From NCBI GenBank assembly GCA_009928665.1, contig SACF01000001.1:212915-276914 (forward strand): 64,000 nucleotides of DNA, written 5' to 3'. The stretch is from Alphaproteobacteria bacterium. GTDB lineage: Bacteria; Bacteroidota; Bacteroidia; Bacteroidales; FEN-979. The position numbers and the translations under genes are program-made. This document shows positions 16,319 through 24,908 of this stretch, piece after piece (the first letter of the stretch is position 1; every line of letters starts with the position of its first letter). The notes under the pieces were generated by a model. The model saw only the letters and a program-made list of their open reading frames with translations, was not told the origin of the DNA and did not search any database.

Positions 16319-18268
16319 TTATTTGATAATAATACGGCCCAAGCCTTCCCTGTTGATCCGGATACTTTGTTTTTTCAGTTCCCCGAGTTGTTTCATCAAT
16401 ATAGTCTGTTCTTCTGCAGTTTCAGCGTTTGCCAGTTTCCGTCGAATTTCGGTCATCATTTTCTCGAGTTTACGCGCCCTGAATGCATGAATTGAATGTT
16501 CGACATGGAGTAACAGCCTTGACTCTTCGGTTGTAATAAGGATATTATTTTTGTACCAGTTTTTGCTCAGCTCATAAGGGGAAAAGACCAGGTTCACGGC
16601 GGTTTGCGACAGTTCCAGGTCCGGGTGGGTTAAAAAGAAATTCCTGTCGGGAATTGCATCCTTCCGAACGCCATCCAGATAGAATTCGTATATTTTTCCG
16701 AATACCGGGTTTTCAAATACCATTTCGTCGCGTAAGAGGACATGAACCACATAATCGGCAACCATTACAGGAACCCCGGTGTCGGCAGCATTGTCCATTT
16801 TAAGGTGGATGATATCCTGTCCGTACAATAACAGCAACCTGATAATCTCTTGTTCCTGGGATCCAGGTGAATCGGTGTCAAAATCCTTTTGGGGTTCAGC
16901 AATGACTTCCGGTTCGGGTATGATCTCATTCTCTTCCGAACCCTCTTCTTTTAGAGATTTCTTCAGTCTGGCCCGAAGGATTTTATTCATTTCCACCATC
17001 AGGACCTGTTCAGAAACGGTCATAAGGGCGGAACATTCATGGATATACAACGACCGTGATATTCCATCGGGTATCAGGGCGATCGTGTTAACAATTTCCT
17101 TAATCAGACCGGCTTTTTTAATGGGATCATTACGGGTTTCATCAAGCAGAAGCCGGGTTTTGAAGAGGATAAAATTTACGGCATTTTCTTTTATGAAGCG
17201 ATCTACTTCATCCGGATGGTTTTTACGTGCAAATGAATCGGGGTCCTCTCCATTGGGGAAGAGCACAATCATCACGTTCATGGCTTGTTCAACGATCATA
17301 TCAATGCCCCTGAATGAGGCTTTTATCCCGGCCGGATCTCCATCATAAAGGATGGTAATGTTCGTTGTATAACGCCTGATCATCCGGATTTGATCAAGAG
17401 TAAGGGAGGTTCCAGAAGAGGCCACGGTATTTTCAATTCCTGCCTGGAACAGTGATATCACATCGGTATATCCTTCAACCAGATAACAATTGTCTTTGGA
17501 AATAATGGCATTTTTAGCGAAAAATATACCATAAAGGGTCTTACTTTTATTATAAATTTCCGATTCGGGGGAATTGACATATTTGGCATGTGTTTTTTCG
17601 GCACTCAATATTCTTCCGCCAAATCCAATTACACGACCCGATGCGCTGTGAATGGGGAAAATGATCCGCGAATGAAACCTGTCGTACAAACGGTTCTCCT
17701 TTTCAAGGGAGAGTCCTGTTTTTATGAGATATTCTTTTTTATAGCCGTTTTTCGCAGCATGTTGGGAGAAGGCATCCCAGGCAGAGGGGCTAAAGCCAAG
17801 TTGAAATTTTTGAATGATATCATCGCGGATTCCCCGTTCACGCAAATAGGACCACCCAACGGCTTTTCCCTCGTTGGTTTCCAGAAGGGTCCGGCTGAAA
17901 AATTGCTGCGCAAATTGGTTCAGGTTATAAAGGCTCTCTTTTTCGTTCAGTTCCTGAAGTTGTTCCGGGGTTTGTTCCTCCTCTTCTACTTCAATATTAT
18001 ATTTCCGGGCAAGGTATTTCAGCGCTTCCGGATAAGAAAAATGTTCATGCTCCATGATGAAATTCACGGCATTTCCTGCTTTGCCGCATCCGAAACACTT
18101 GTAGATGCCTTTTGCTGGCGAAACGGTGAAGGAAGGTGTCTTCTCGTTATGAAAAGGACAAAGTCCGAGCATGTTCACACCGCGGCGCCGGAGTACAACA
18201 AAATCACCAATTACCTCTTCAATCCGAACGGTACTGATGATCGTGTCGATGGTGTCGCGAGGTATCAT
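16319..18268 (-). CDS. dnaG: DNA primase
   Basis: Synthesises RNA primers for DNA replication at the fork. 649 residues. The CHC2 zinc-binding domain lies at the N-terminus: C37-x2-H40 ... C58-x2-C61 (CPFHNEKTPSF, YKCFGCGKAG). The catalytic core includes the TOPRIM motifs YLVEGYTDVISL and LYDGDPAGIKAS. The C-terminal ~200 residues form the helicase-interaction region, with low conservation. It is monocistronic here rather than next to rpoD/rpsU. Confidence 0.96.
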   Translation of the reverse strand: MIPRDTIDTIISTVRIEEVIGDFVVLRRRGVNMLGLCPFHNEKTPSFTVSPAKGIYKCFGCGKAGNAVNFIMEHEHFSYPEALKYLARKYNIEVEEEEQTPEQLQELNEKESLYNLNQFAQQFFSRTLLETNEGKAVGWSYLRERGIRDDIIQKFQLGFSPSAWDAFSQHAAKNGYKKEYLIKTGLSLEKENRLYDRFHSRIIFPIHSASGRVIGFGGRILSAEKTHAKYVNSPESEIYNKSKTLYGIFFAKNAIISKDNCYLVEGYTDVISLFQAGIENTVASSGTSLTLDQIRMIRRYTTNITILYDGDPAGIKASFRGIDMIVEQAMNVMIVLFPNGEDPDSFARKNHPDEVDRFIKENAVNFILFKTRLLLDETRNDPIKKAGLIKEIVNTIALIPDGISRSLYIHECSALMTVSEQVLMVEMNKILRARLKKSLKEEGSEENEIIPEPEVIAEPQKDFDTDSPGSQEQEIIRLLLLYGQDIIHLKMDNAADTGVPVMVADYVVHVLLRDEMVFENPVFGKIYEFYLDGVRKDAIPDRNFFLTHPDLELSQTAVNLVFSPYELSKNWYKNNILITTEESRLLLHVEHSIHAFRARKLEKMMTEIRRKLANAETAEEQTILMKQLGELKKQSIRINREGLGRIIIK

Positions 18269-18290
18269 GAACTTTTTTATGAATTATGAG

Positions 18291-18298
18291 CAAATTTA
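18291..18298 (-). promoter_or_regulatory. -7 promoter element for dnaG
   Basis: Minus strand TAAATTTG, an exact TAnnTTTG match, 22 bp before the dnaG ATG at 18268. No convincing -33 element at the expected spacing. Confidence 0.5.
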
Positions 18299-18429
18299 AG
18301 CAACAACGATCATGCAGCCGGGGTAGGAAGAATGATTGTCAGATGGGCGAAGGTACGAATTTATCCACCAATATATTCTAAAAAGACCCCGATCAGGCCG
18401 GAATTTGATATCTTTATAAATTGACTTTA

Positions 18430-20208
18430 ATGGTTTGGAGGAGGAAGAACTTTGCCGACCCTCTCAATGACAAATTGCATCCGAAACCGATGTTCAAAAA
18501 ATATCTAAGATCACTGCGAACAGTAATTGCTACAATGTTTTTCCTGATGACCGTCGGGATATTTACAGATGTTTATCATATGCTGAGCCGGGAAGCAGTT
18601 GATTCGGTTTTATATGCGCAATTTGTACCTTCAATGATACGCTTTACAACGGCTTGCACCCTGGCTTCAGCCGGATTCATATTGGTGTCGGTGCTCACTC
18701 TTTTGTTTGGCAGGGTTTATTGCTCCACGGTTTGTCCGCTGGGAATCCTGATGGACCTGGTCATTGGAATTAAAAACAGGTTTCGAAAATTCAGAAAAAT
18801 ACCGTTGAAGAAATCTCCACTGGTACAGTATTACGCTGATCATAAATCGATTTCCATTGGATTCTCACCAAAACATAATATAAAGATTTTCAGCCTTATA
18901 AAATATTTCATACTTTTCTTATTTATTCTGGCGATTATTTTTAAATCTAATTTGTTGATTGGTCTTCTGGACCCTTTCAGCCTTACAGGAAAAATACTAG
19001 TGAATTTGTTCAGGCCGATCTTTCTGATGGGATCCAACGAATTGCTGGTGACCGGAGATCCCCCGGGCGCTCCTTTAGTCATGAAACCGGCCGCTATATC
19101 AATGGAAAGCTTGTCTCTGGTCGTTTTTTTATTGGTCGTTTTATTAATTATGATTTTTTTGTCATGGTTTAAGGATCGATGGTACTGCAATATAATCTGT
19201 CCGGTGGGAACGCTGCTGGGAGTCATATCGAAGTTCTCTATATTCAGGCTTCGGGTAAGTTTTTCCGGTTGTACCCATTGCGGTGCCTGTGTCCAGGTAT
19301 GCAAGGCCGGGTGCATCCATCCGGATACTTATCATATTGAAATGGATCGATGCGTAGTTTGTTATGATTGTATCGATGTTTGTACGGAGGGCGGAGCGGA
19401 GGTGAAGATGATGGACCCCGGATTAGTCATTTCCGGATTAAAGATTAACGTCAGGCAGGACAGAAACAGCAAGGGGTTCCAAATGTCGTCTGGATCGGGC
19501 AGCATTATCAACAAGGAGTGTGAATGGGTTCCCGGTTCACGGTTAAGTCACAAGGAATCCGGATCAGGTGGACTTTCCCGACGGCGGTTTATTAGCACAT
19601 TTTTAATGGGCTTTTCGGGAATGTTGTACACCCACCATTCTTTGTCGGGGAATCCGGGAACCACAAACAACCTTACGGGTGAGGAGGCAAAGGAGACACT
19701 TTGGGATGTACCTGTCACTCCGCCCGGTTCGCAGGGGATCAAGCGATTTACAGAACGCTGTACTTCCTGTCATTTATGTGTCAGTGCATGCCCGTCGGGG
19801 GTTCTCAAACCTGCGTTTCTCGAGTATGGCTTGCAAGGTATCTTTCAACCCCGTATGGATTTTCACTCCGGATATTGTCTCAGTGATTGTATCCGGTGTT
19901 CTGAAATTTGTCCTACGGATGCCATTCATTTGATAGATCTGAATATTAAGAAGCGTTTGAAAATCGGATCCTCTGTATTTATCCGTAATCTCTGTCTGGT
20001 GCAAACTGAACGCCGGCTCTGCGGATTGTGTGCTAACGTATGCGGCGAAAAGGCAATCAGGCTGGTTCCCTGGTTGGGAAATCTTGTCATTCCCGAAATA
20101 GATGACCTGAAATGCAACGGGTGCGGAGCTTGTGAATTGGTTTGTCCGGTTCGCCCCCACCGGGCTATTGTGGTGGATGCACTTACCGAGCATCAACTAT
20201 TAAAATAA
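18430..20208 (+). CDS. Membrane polyferredoxin: NapH-like plus NapG-like fusion with internal Tat motif
   Basis: About 592 residues; alternative starts are TTG at 18421 and ATG at 18490 (the latter is just before the first TM segment). The N-terminal half has about five TM helices with two NapH-type CX3CP motifs (YCSTVCPLG and YCNIICPVG), then two 4Fe-4S motifs (CTHCGACVQVCKAGC and CVVCYDCIDVC). The middle has LSRRRFISTFLMGFSG, a twin-arginine-like motif followed by a hydrophobic stretch. The C-terminal half is a four-cluster ferredoxin (CTSCHLCVSACP, CIRCSEICP, CGLCANVC, CNGCGACELVCP), like NapG/MauM. It probably transfers electrons from quinol across the membrane. No terminal reductase is adjacent, so its acceptor is unknown. 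Confidence 0.85.
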   Translation: MVWRRKNFADPLNDKLHPKPMFKKYLRSLRTVIATMFFLMTVGIFTDVYHMLSREAVDSVLYAQFVPSMIRFTTACTLASAGFILVSVLTLLFGRVYCSTVCPLGILMDLVIGIKNRFRKFRKIPLKKSPLVQYYADHKSISIGFSPKHNIKIFSLIKYFILFLFILAIIFKSNLLIGLLDPFSLTGKILVNLFRPIFLMGSNELLVTGDPPGAPLVMKPAAISMESLSLVVFLLVVLLIMIFLSWFKDRWYCNIICPVGTLLGVISKFSIFRLRVSFSGCTHCGACVQVCKAGCIHPDTYHIEMDRCVVCYDCIDVCTEGGAEVKMMDPGLVISGLKINVRQDRNSKGFQMSSGSGSIINKECEWVPGSRLSHKESGSGGLSRRRFISTFLMGFSGMLYTHHSLSGNPGTTNNLTGEEAKETLWDVPVTPPGSQGIKRFTERCTSCHLCVSACPSGVLKPAFLEYGLQGIFQPRMDFHSGYCLSDCIRCSEICPTDAIHLIDLNIKKRLKIGSSVFIRNLCLVQTERRLCGLCANVCGEKAIRLVPWLGNLVIPEIDDLKCNGCGACELVCPVRPHRAIVVDALTEHQLLK

Positions 20209-20270
20209 AAGTTCCTTTGGGTACAAATGTATTTGTCCCGTTCGCTTTTTAAATGGTTTCCCGTTTGGAA

Positions 20271-21152
20271 TTAGTTTATGAGCGAAGTCGTTACCCAACC
20301 GGCAGGTGTCAGTGTCATAATTTCGCGAAAGCCGACATCGAGCAACAAACGTGAAGTCTCGGCAAACAGCATTGAGATTTCCGGGGGTTTATGGGCATCA
20401 GAACTGATCACAATGGGGATGTTCATCTCCCTGATTTTATGAAGAATTTCCAAGCCAGGAAAGAGGGAATCACATCTTTTTTTATAGATTCCGCGGGTAT
20501 TTACCTCCACGATAATTCCCTTTTGCCGGATCAGTCCAAGTGTTTCCCAAACCAGTGCCTTATACCAGGGCTCCTCATCCCGGAACAGCTTTCCCCTGTT
20601 GTGCATTTTGATCTTGTCAAGGTGACCGATTATATCCATCCGGTTTGATTCGAGCATTTCGTTGATCTGCGTGTAGTAAGCTGTAACCCCTTTCCGGATG
20701 TCGTTTCCAAAAAGTGTTTCAAGTCCGTTGAAATAGGTCGATGGATCGGGTCCATCGATGAACCAAAGGTCGTCAGGTGAACCGTTCCTTACCAGATGTA
20801 CGGAACCGATCAGGTAATCAACGGGAAAATTTTCCCGGAAATATGCAAAGGAATATCCCAATCCCGGGATGTAATCAACTTCAAGTCCAAGGAAAACCTC
20901 GACTCCAGAAGAGGCATCCCCGATGTGTGGAGTTGATAAGCAGACAGATCCGGACTTCAATGAAATAATTGAATCGCAGTACTCCTTTACTTTTTCTTCA
21001 CGAAGGGCAAAAGTATTCTCAAATGGCAACGGGGAGTGGTCGGAAAATCCAAGCGTTGAAACACCCAACCGGATTGCCTCCTGAACATAAACCGAAGGAT
21101 TATCGGATCCATCGCTGAAATTGGTATGTGTATGAAAGTTACTTAAAATCAA
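20271..21152 (-). CDS. PHP-domain phosphatase, histidinol-phosphatase (HisJ) type
   Basis: 293 residues. PHP metal motifs are visible: NFHTHTNFSDG (5-15), GFSDHSPLPF, LGLEVDYIPG, IGSVHLV, IIGHLDKIK and ISSDAHKP near the C-terminus. HisJ enzymes dephosphorylate L-histidinol phosphate in histidine synthesis, but no his gene is nearby and PHP phosphatases vary in substrate. The start is a TTG at 21152; the overlapping ATG upstream is in another frame and stops quickly. It is followed on the same strand by the U32 family gene with a short gap. Confidence 0.83.
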   Translation of the reverse strand: MILSNFHTHTNFSDGSDNPSVYVQEAIRLGVSTLGFSDHSPLPFENTFALREEKVKEYCDSIISLKSGSVCLSTPHIGDASSGVEVFLGLEVDYIPGLGYSFAYFRENFPVDYLIGSVHLVRNGSPDDLWFIDGPDPSTYFNGLETLFGNDIRKGVTAYYTQINEMLESNRMDIIGHLDKIKMHNRGKLFRDEEPWYKALVWETLGLIRQKGIIVEVNTRGIYKKRCDSLFPGLEILHKIREMNIPIVISSDAHKPPEISMLFAETSRLLLDVGFREIMTLTPAGWVTTSLIN

Positions 21153-21178
21153 AATTCATGATGTTGAACCGGGATTTA

Positions 21179-22447
21179 TCAATGATCAATTTCGTTTTCC
21201 ATTTTCAATTGATCCCGGGTTGTTAATATTTTGTATACTTTGTCCGCCCTTCTCAGAAAAACGCCAACCGGAATGCTGCAACGCTCTCCTTTTGCAGTAA
21301 GCCCGACGCTCTTCTGATCGACTCTGATTTCGGGGATGGTCATTTCAACGACACCAGTCGTAGGTCCCTGGATGTATATCCGGTCACCGGAACAAAGATT
21401 ACCTGATTCCATTTTAATTTCTGCCACCTTGAGCCGGGTAAAATAATTGGTAACTTTTCCGATGTACTCTTTTGTTTCAGTTGCAGCGGAACCGTGTTTA
21501 TCGGTCCATTCGCCCATTTTCCTGCCCAGGTAGTATCCATCCCAAAATCCGCGATTGTAGACCGTGGCGAGCCTTTTCATCCACCCATCAACTTTTTCGC
21601 GGGTATAGGTTCCATTGCCGACAGAAGTCACGGCTTCCCGGTAACACGCCACCGTAGTTTTAACATATTCCGGGCTTCTCCCGCGACCTTCGATTTTAAG
21701 CACTGAAACTCCGGCATGGGCAATCTTGTCGATAAAACCGATGGTACACAGATCTTTTGGCGACATGATATATTCGTTATCGACCTCCAATTCAATTTCT
21801 GTTTCAGAATCGGTTACACGATAAGGTCGCCGGCACAACTGGTAACAGGAACCCCGGTTGGCAGATGCATTATAATGATCCAGACTCAGATAGCATTTTC
21901 CGGAAACAGCCATACACAAAGCCCCGTGTGCAAAAATCTCTATCTGAACCGGGCGGCCGGATGGCCCGGTAATTCTGTTCCGTTTTATTGCACGTATGAT
22001 GGAGGCTACCTGATCAAGTGTCAGTTCTCTTGCTGTAACCATGACCTCTACGTACTGTGACCAGTATTTCACAGCCCCGATGTTGGTGATGTTGGCCTGG
22101 GTACTCATGTGCACCGGCATTCCGATCTTTCTCGCGTATTGTATGACAGCCTGATCGGAAGCAATGATCGCGGTGATCCCGTTTTTTAAAGCAGAATCGA
22201 TTGTTTTTTTTACCAATCTGAGTTCGTGATCGTATATAACGGTATTCAGGGTGAGGTAGGTTTTAACTTGATGTTTCCGGCAGATACGGGCGATCCTGAC
22301 GAGGTCGCGAAGGGTGAAGTTGACAGAGGACCGGGCCCGCATGTTCAGAACCCCAACCCCGAAATACACTGAATCGGCGCCAGCCCCGATTGCCGCCATC
22401 AATGATTCCCAGGTACCGACAGGCGCAGTGATCTCAATTCTTTGCAA
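21179..22447 (-). CDS. U32 family protein (TrhP/RlhA-like tRNA/rRNA hydroxylation factor)
   Basis: About 422 residues. Family blocks: APVGTWESLMAAIGAGADSVYFG at the N-terminus, HMSTQANITN, VTARELTLDQV, the EIFAHGALCMAVSGKCYLS segment, and the cysteine-rich NRGSCYQLCRRPY. U32 proteins once called peptidases include TrhP (tRNA 5-hydroxyuridine) and RlhA (23S 5-hydroxycytidine); which applies here is not clear. I prefer the TTG at 22447. The longer TTG start at 22462 lies inside a TAnnTTTG promoter element (22460-22467), so it could not be on the transcript made from it. Confidence 0.87.
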   Translation of the reverse strand: MQRIEITAPVGTWESLMAAIGAGADSVYFGVGVLNMRARSSVNFTLRDLVRIARICRKHQVKTYLTLNTVIYDHELRLVKKTIDSALKNGITAIIASDQAVIQYARKIGMPVHMSTQANITNIGAVKYWSQYVEVMVTARELTLDQVASIIRAIKRNRITGPSGRPVQIEIFAHGALCMAVSGKCYLSLDHYNASANRGSCYQLCRRPYRVTDSETEIELEVDNEYIMSPKDLCTIGFIDKIAHAGVSVLKIEGRGRSPEYVKTTVACYREAVTSVGNGTYTREKVDGWMKRLATVYNRGFWDGYYLGRKMGEWTDKHGSAATETKEYIGKVTNYFTRLKVAEIKMESGNLCSGDRIYIQGPTTGVVEMTIPEIRVDQKSVGLTAKGERCSIPVGVFLRRADKVYKILTTRDQLKMENEIDH

Positions 22448-22459
22448 GGGATTTTTTTG

Positions 22460-22467
22460 CAAAGGTA
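22460..22467 (-). promoter_or_regulatory. -7 promoter element for the U32 gene
   Basis: Minus strand TACCTTTG, an exact TAnnTTTG match. Transcription would begin about 7 bp downstream, near 22453, leaving an almost leaderless mRNA that starts translation at the TTG at 22447. Confidence 0.5.
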
Positions 22468-22561
22468 AGAGTTTTTGAGTTCAGCGGGAGTCAAGCCATA
22501 GCCCTCCTGGCGGTTTATCTCACATAGGCTGCATTGTTGGTATCGTTAATGTTTTTGAGTT

Positions 22562-23152
22562 TCATCTCATTGCAAGCCAGTTTTCCAAATATCTTTTACC
22601 ATCGGTAGTGATGATGGATTCGGGGTGGAACTGAACGCCGCAAATCGGTAATGTTTTATGTGATACGGCCATGATGGTATTTTCCTCAGAAACAGCCAGG
22701 ACTTCAAGGCAATGGGGAAGGGATCCGGGATCCGCGGCCCAGGAGTGGTAAAGGCCTACTGTCGTGCCTTCTTTGATTTCATTGAAAAGGCCATGTTCCG
22801 GATGCAGAATCCTGAGATGACGGGGTTGGCCGTGATTGACGACAGGAAGGTTGTACAGGTTTCCCCCGAAATAACGAACCAGGGCTTGCATTCCCAGACA
22901 CACCCCGAATACCGGAATCATAGTTTTATGGAAGTTGTGTAAGCGGATAAGATGGTCCAGTATATCATACATGGTTGTTTGTTCATCCGGCAACCCCGGA
23001 CCCGGGGAAAAGATGATCCCGTCGCAGACCGGCAGCTCCTTCATTTTAAACGCTTCCGGTTTCATGATAATCACCTTATCTTTGTCAATCCGGCGTAAAA
23101 GCTCAACCAGATTCCAGGTAAAAGAGTCATGATTATCGAGGAGCAGGAGCAT
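22562..23152 (-). CDS. pabA: Glutamine amidotransferase subunit of aminodeoxychorismate/anthranilate synthase
   Basis: Class I glutamine amidotransferase of 196 residues that releases ammonia from glutamine for its synthase partner. Nucleophile Cys85 (FGVCLGMQA), catalytic His176 and Glu178 (VQFHPES), and the oxyanion loop SPGPGLPDE at 49-57. It diverges from pabB-pabC across a 93-bp gap, which points to para-aminobenzoate (folate) synthesis. Some organisms share this subunit with TrpE, so a dual role is possible. Confidence 0.9.
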   Translation of the reverse strand: MLLLLDNHDSFTWNLVELLRRIDKDKVIIMKPEAFKMKELPVCDGIIFSPGPGLPDEQTTMYDILDHLIRLHNFHKTMIPVFGVCLGMQALVRYFGGNLYNLPVVNHGQPRHLRILHPEHGLFNEIKEGTTVGLYHSWAADPGSLPHCLEVLAVSEENTIMAVSHKTLPICGVQFHPESIITTDGKRYLENWLAMR

Positions 23153-23245
23153 TGATAGTTGTGCGTTAACGGGTACTACGCAGGAATTAAAGTTAATACG
23201 GGTTTGTTGGCAGGGTAATTTATATGATGTAAAGATACAGTCAAA

Positions 23246-24292
23246 TTGATCATCAGGAAAGCTGAAATCATTGAAAAAATCAACAGTTATACCAGCCGGG
23301 AGATCCCCTTCCTGTTTGCTATCGATTTTGACGCAGACAAGGGATTTGTTCTAATGCAAGAAGAGGCCCTCCGGCTTGGGGTTTTATATAATATTGATGG
23401 AAACACCAATACCGGACCTGTCGAAAATATACAGGTTCCTGAAATTCAGGTCCACCCTGTGGAATTTGCGGTGTACAGGAATGCATTCGATAAAGTCATG
23501 TCACATTTGAAACGCGGGGACACCTATCTGATTAACCTTACTTTTCCGACAAGAATAATGATCCATATCGATCCGAAGGAACTTTTCAGGGCCTCCGGCG
23601 CTCCCTATAAACTTTATGTGCCGGGCCAATTTTTGGTCTTTTCTCCCGAACCTTTTGTAAGGGTTACGGGTAACAGGATCTATTCGAATCCGATGAAAGG
23701 AACCATTCAGACTTCTATTCCCGGAGCCAGAGAAATTCTTCTGGCCGATCAGAAAGAGTTGTTTGAGCACAACACCATTGTCGATTTGATCCGCAATGAT
23801 TTATCGATGGTTTCGACCAATGTAAGGGTAACGCGTTTCCGTTATCTGGAGTTGATCAAAACGAACAGAGAAGATTTATGGCAGATGAGTTCAGAAATTT
23901 GCGGCACACTCTCCGAAGATTACAGAAGGCACCTGGGCGATATTATTTTCAGATTATTACCGGCCGGTTCGGTAACCGGAGCGCCCAAGGAAAAGACCGT
24001 TCAGGTCATCAGGGAGTCGGAAATATTTCAAAGAGGTTTTTATACGGGGATTTTTGGATTTTTCAATGGGATGGAACTGTGTTCCGCCGTGACTATCCGG
24101 TACCTTGAATTAAACCGTATAAAAATTGACAAAATGCAGAAGGCCATATGGCCGGGGGAGAACAAGTCCCCTGATAATGATCTCCGTTTCCCGGTTCTGA
24201 TTTATAAGAGCGGAGGAGGTATAACGGCACTGAGTAAAGTTGAAAATGAATATGACGAGATGTTAAAGAAAGTATATGTGCCTCTTATTTGA
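23246..24292 (+). CDS. pabB: Aminodeoxychorismate synthase component I
   Basis: 348 residues, the short form without the N-terminal anthranilate synthase region. It aminates chorismate using ammonia from PabA. Visible chorismate-binding blocks: RGDTYLINLTFPTRI, PEPFVRVTGNRIYSNPMKGTI, DQKELFEHNTIVDLIRNDL, LPAGSVTGAPKEKTVQVI, GFYTGIFGFFNGMELCSAVTIRYLE. The start is TTG at 23246; the next in-frame ATG would remove the conserved FLFAIDFD segment. It overlaps pabC by 17 bp. Confidence 0.92.
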   Translation: MIIRKAEIIEKINSYTSREIPFLFAIDFDADKGFVLMQEEALRLGVLYNIDGNTNTGPVENIQVPEIQVHPVEFAVYRNAFDKVMSHLKRGDTYLINLTFPTRIMIHIDPKELFRASGAPYKLYVPGQFLVFSPEPFVRVTGNRIYSNPMKGTIQTSIPGAREILLADQKELFEHNTIVDLIRNDLSMVSTNVRVTRFRYLELIKTNREDLWQMSSEICGTLSEDYRRHLGDIIFRLLPAGSVTGAPKEKTVQVIRESEIFQRGFYTGIFGFFNGMELCSAVTIRYLELNRIKIDKMQKAIWPGENKSPDNDLRFPVLIYKSGGGITALSKVENEYDEMLKKVYVPLI

Positions 24293-24875
24293 AACCATCA
24301 GGATTGAAAATGATAAACCCAGGTATCTCGAAGAACACCTGGCACGGATGGACCGGTCTGTACATGAAATCTGGGGTACGGGTCTGAAACCCTTTACAGA
24401 GGCTGATATCCGGGTGCCAGACAGAATACCGGCCGGGGTGATCCGTTGTAATATAACCTATGGTCCGGATATCAGGAAGATTACGTTCACAATTTATAAG
24501 AAAAGGGTTATCCGGTCTCTGAAGCTGATTTCCTGTAATTCGGTTGATTATCACCTCAAATTTTCTGACCGGAAAATCCTGGAATCATTATTTGCTCTTC
24601 GTGGTACTGCCGATGAAGTACTTATTGTAAAAGACGGATTGATCACAGACACTTCCATGTCGAATATTATCTTTTTTGATGGAACACGATGGTTTACCCC
24701 TTCCGCACCCCTTCTGAAAGGCACTTGTCGTGAACGACTGGTGAAAACCGGTTTCATCTCCGAATATGACATCAAATCTGCCGACCTGAAATCCTATCAG
24801 GGTTGCAAACTGATCAATGCCTTGCGTTATCCGGAGGAGGAAGAAATGATACCCATGACATCGGTTGGTTGGTAG
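24276..24875 (+). CDS. pabC: Class IV aminotransferase, probable aminodeoxychorismate lyase
   Basis: PLP-dependent enzyme that splits aminodeoxychorismate into para-aminobenzoate and pyruvate. 199 residues, shorter than the usual 240-280. Visible: FETIRIENDKPRYLEEHLARM at the N-terminus, the IYKKR region that should hold the PLP lysine, DEVLIVKDGLITDTSMSNIIF and PLLKGTCRERL. The class IV motif E-x-S-x-x-N appears as DTSMSNI. It is coupled to pabB by a 17-bp overlap, which supports the pathway. The small size is consistent with Bacteroidota PabC-like proteins but leaves function less certain. Confidence 0.83.
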   Translation: MCLLFETIRIENDKPRYLEEHLARMDRSVHEIWGTGLKPFTEADIRVPDRIPAGVIRCNITYGPDIRKITFTIYKKRVIRSLKLISCNSVDYHLKFSDRKILESLFALRGTADEVLIVKDGLITDTSMSNIIFFDGTRWFTPSAPLLKGTCRERLVKTGFISEYDIKSADLKSYQGCKLINALRYPEEEEMIPMTSVGW

Positions 24876-24908
24876 AGAACCCGGATATCGGAAAGGGTTG
24901 TAAAACTC

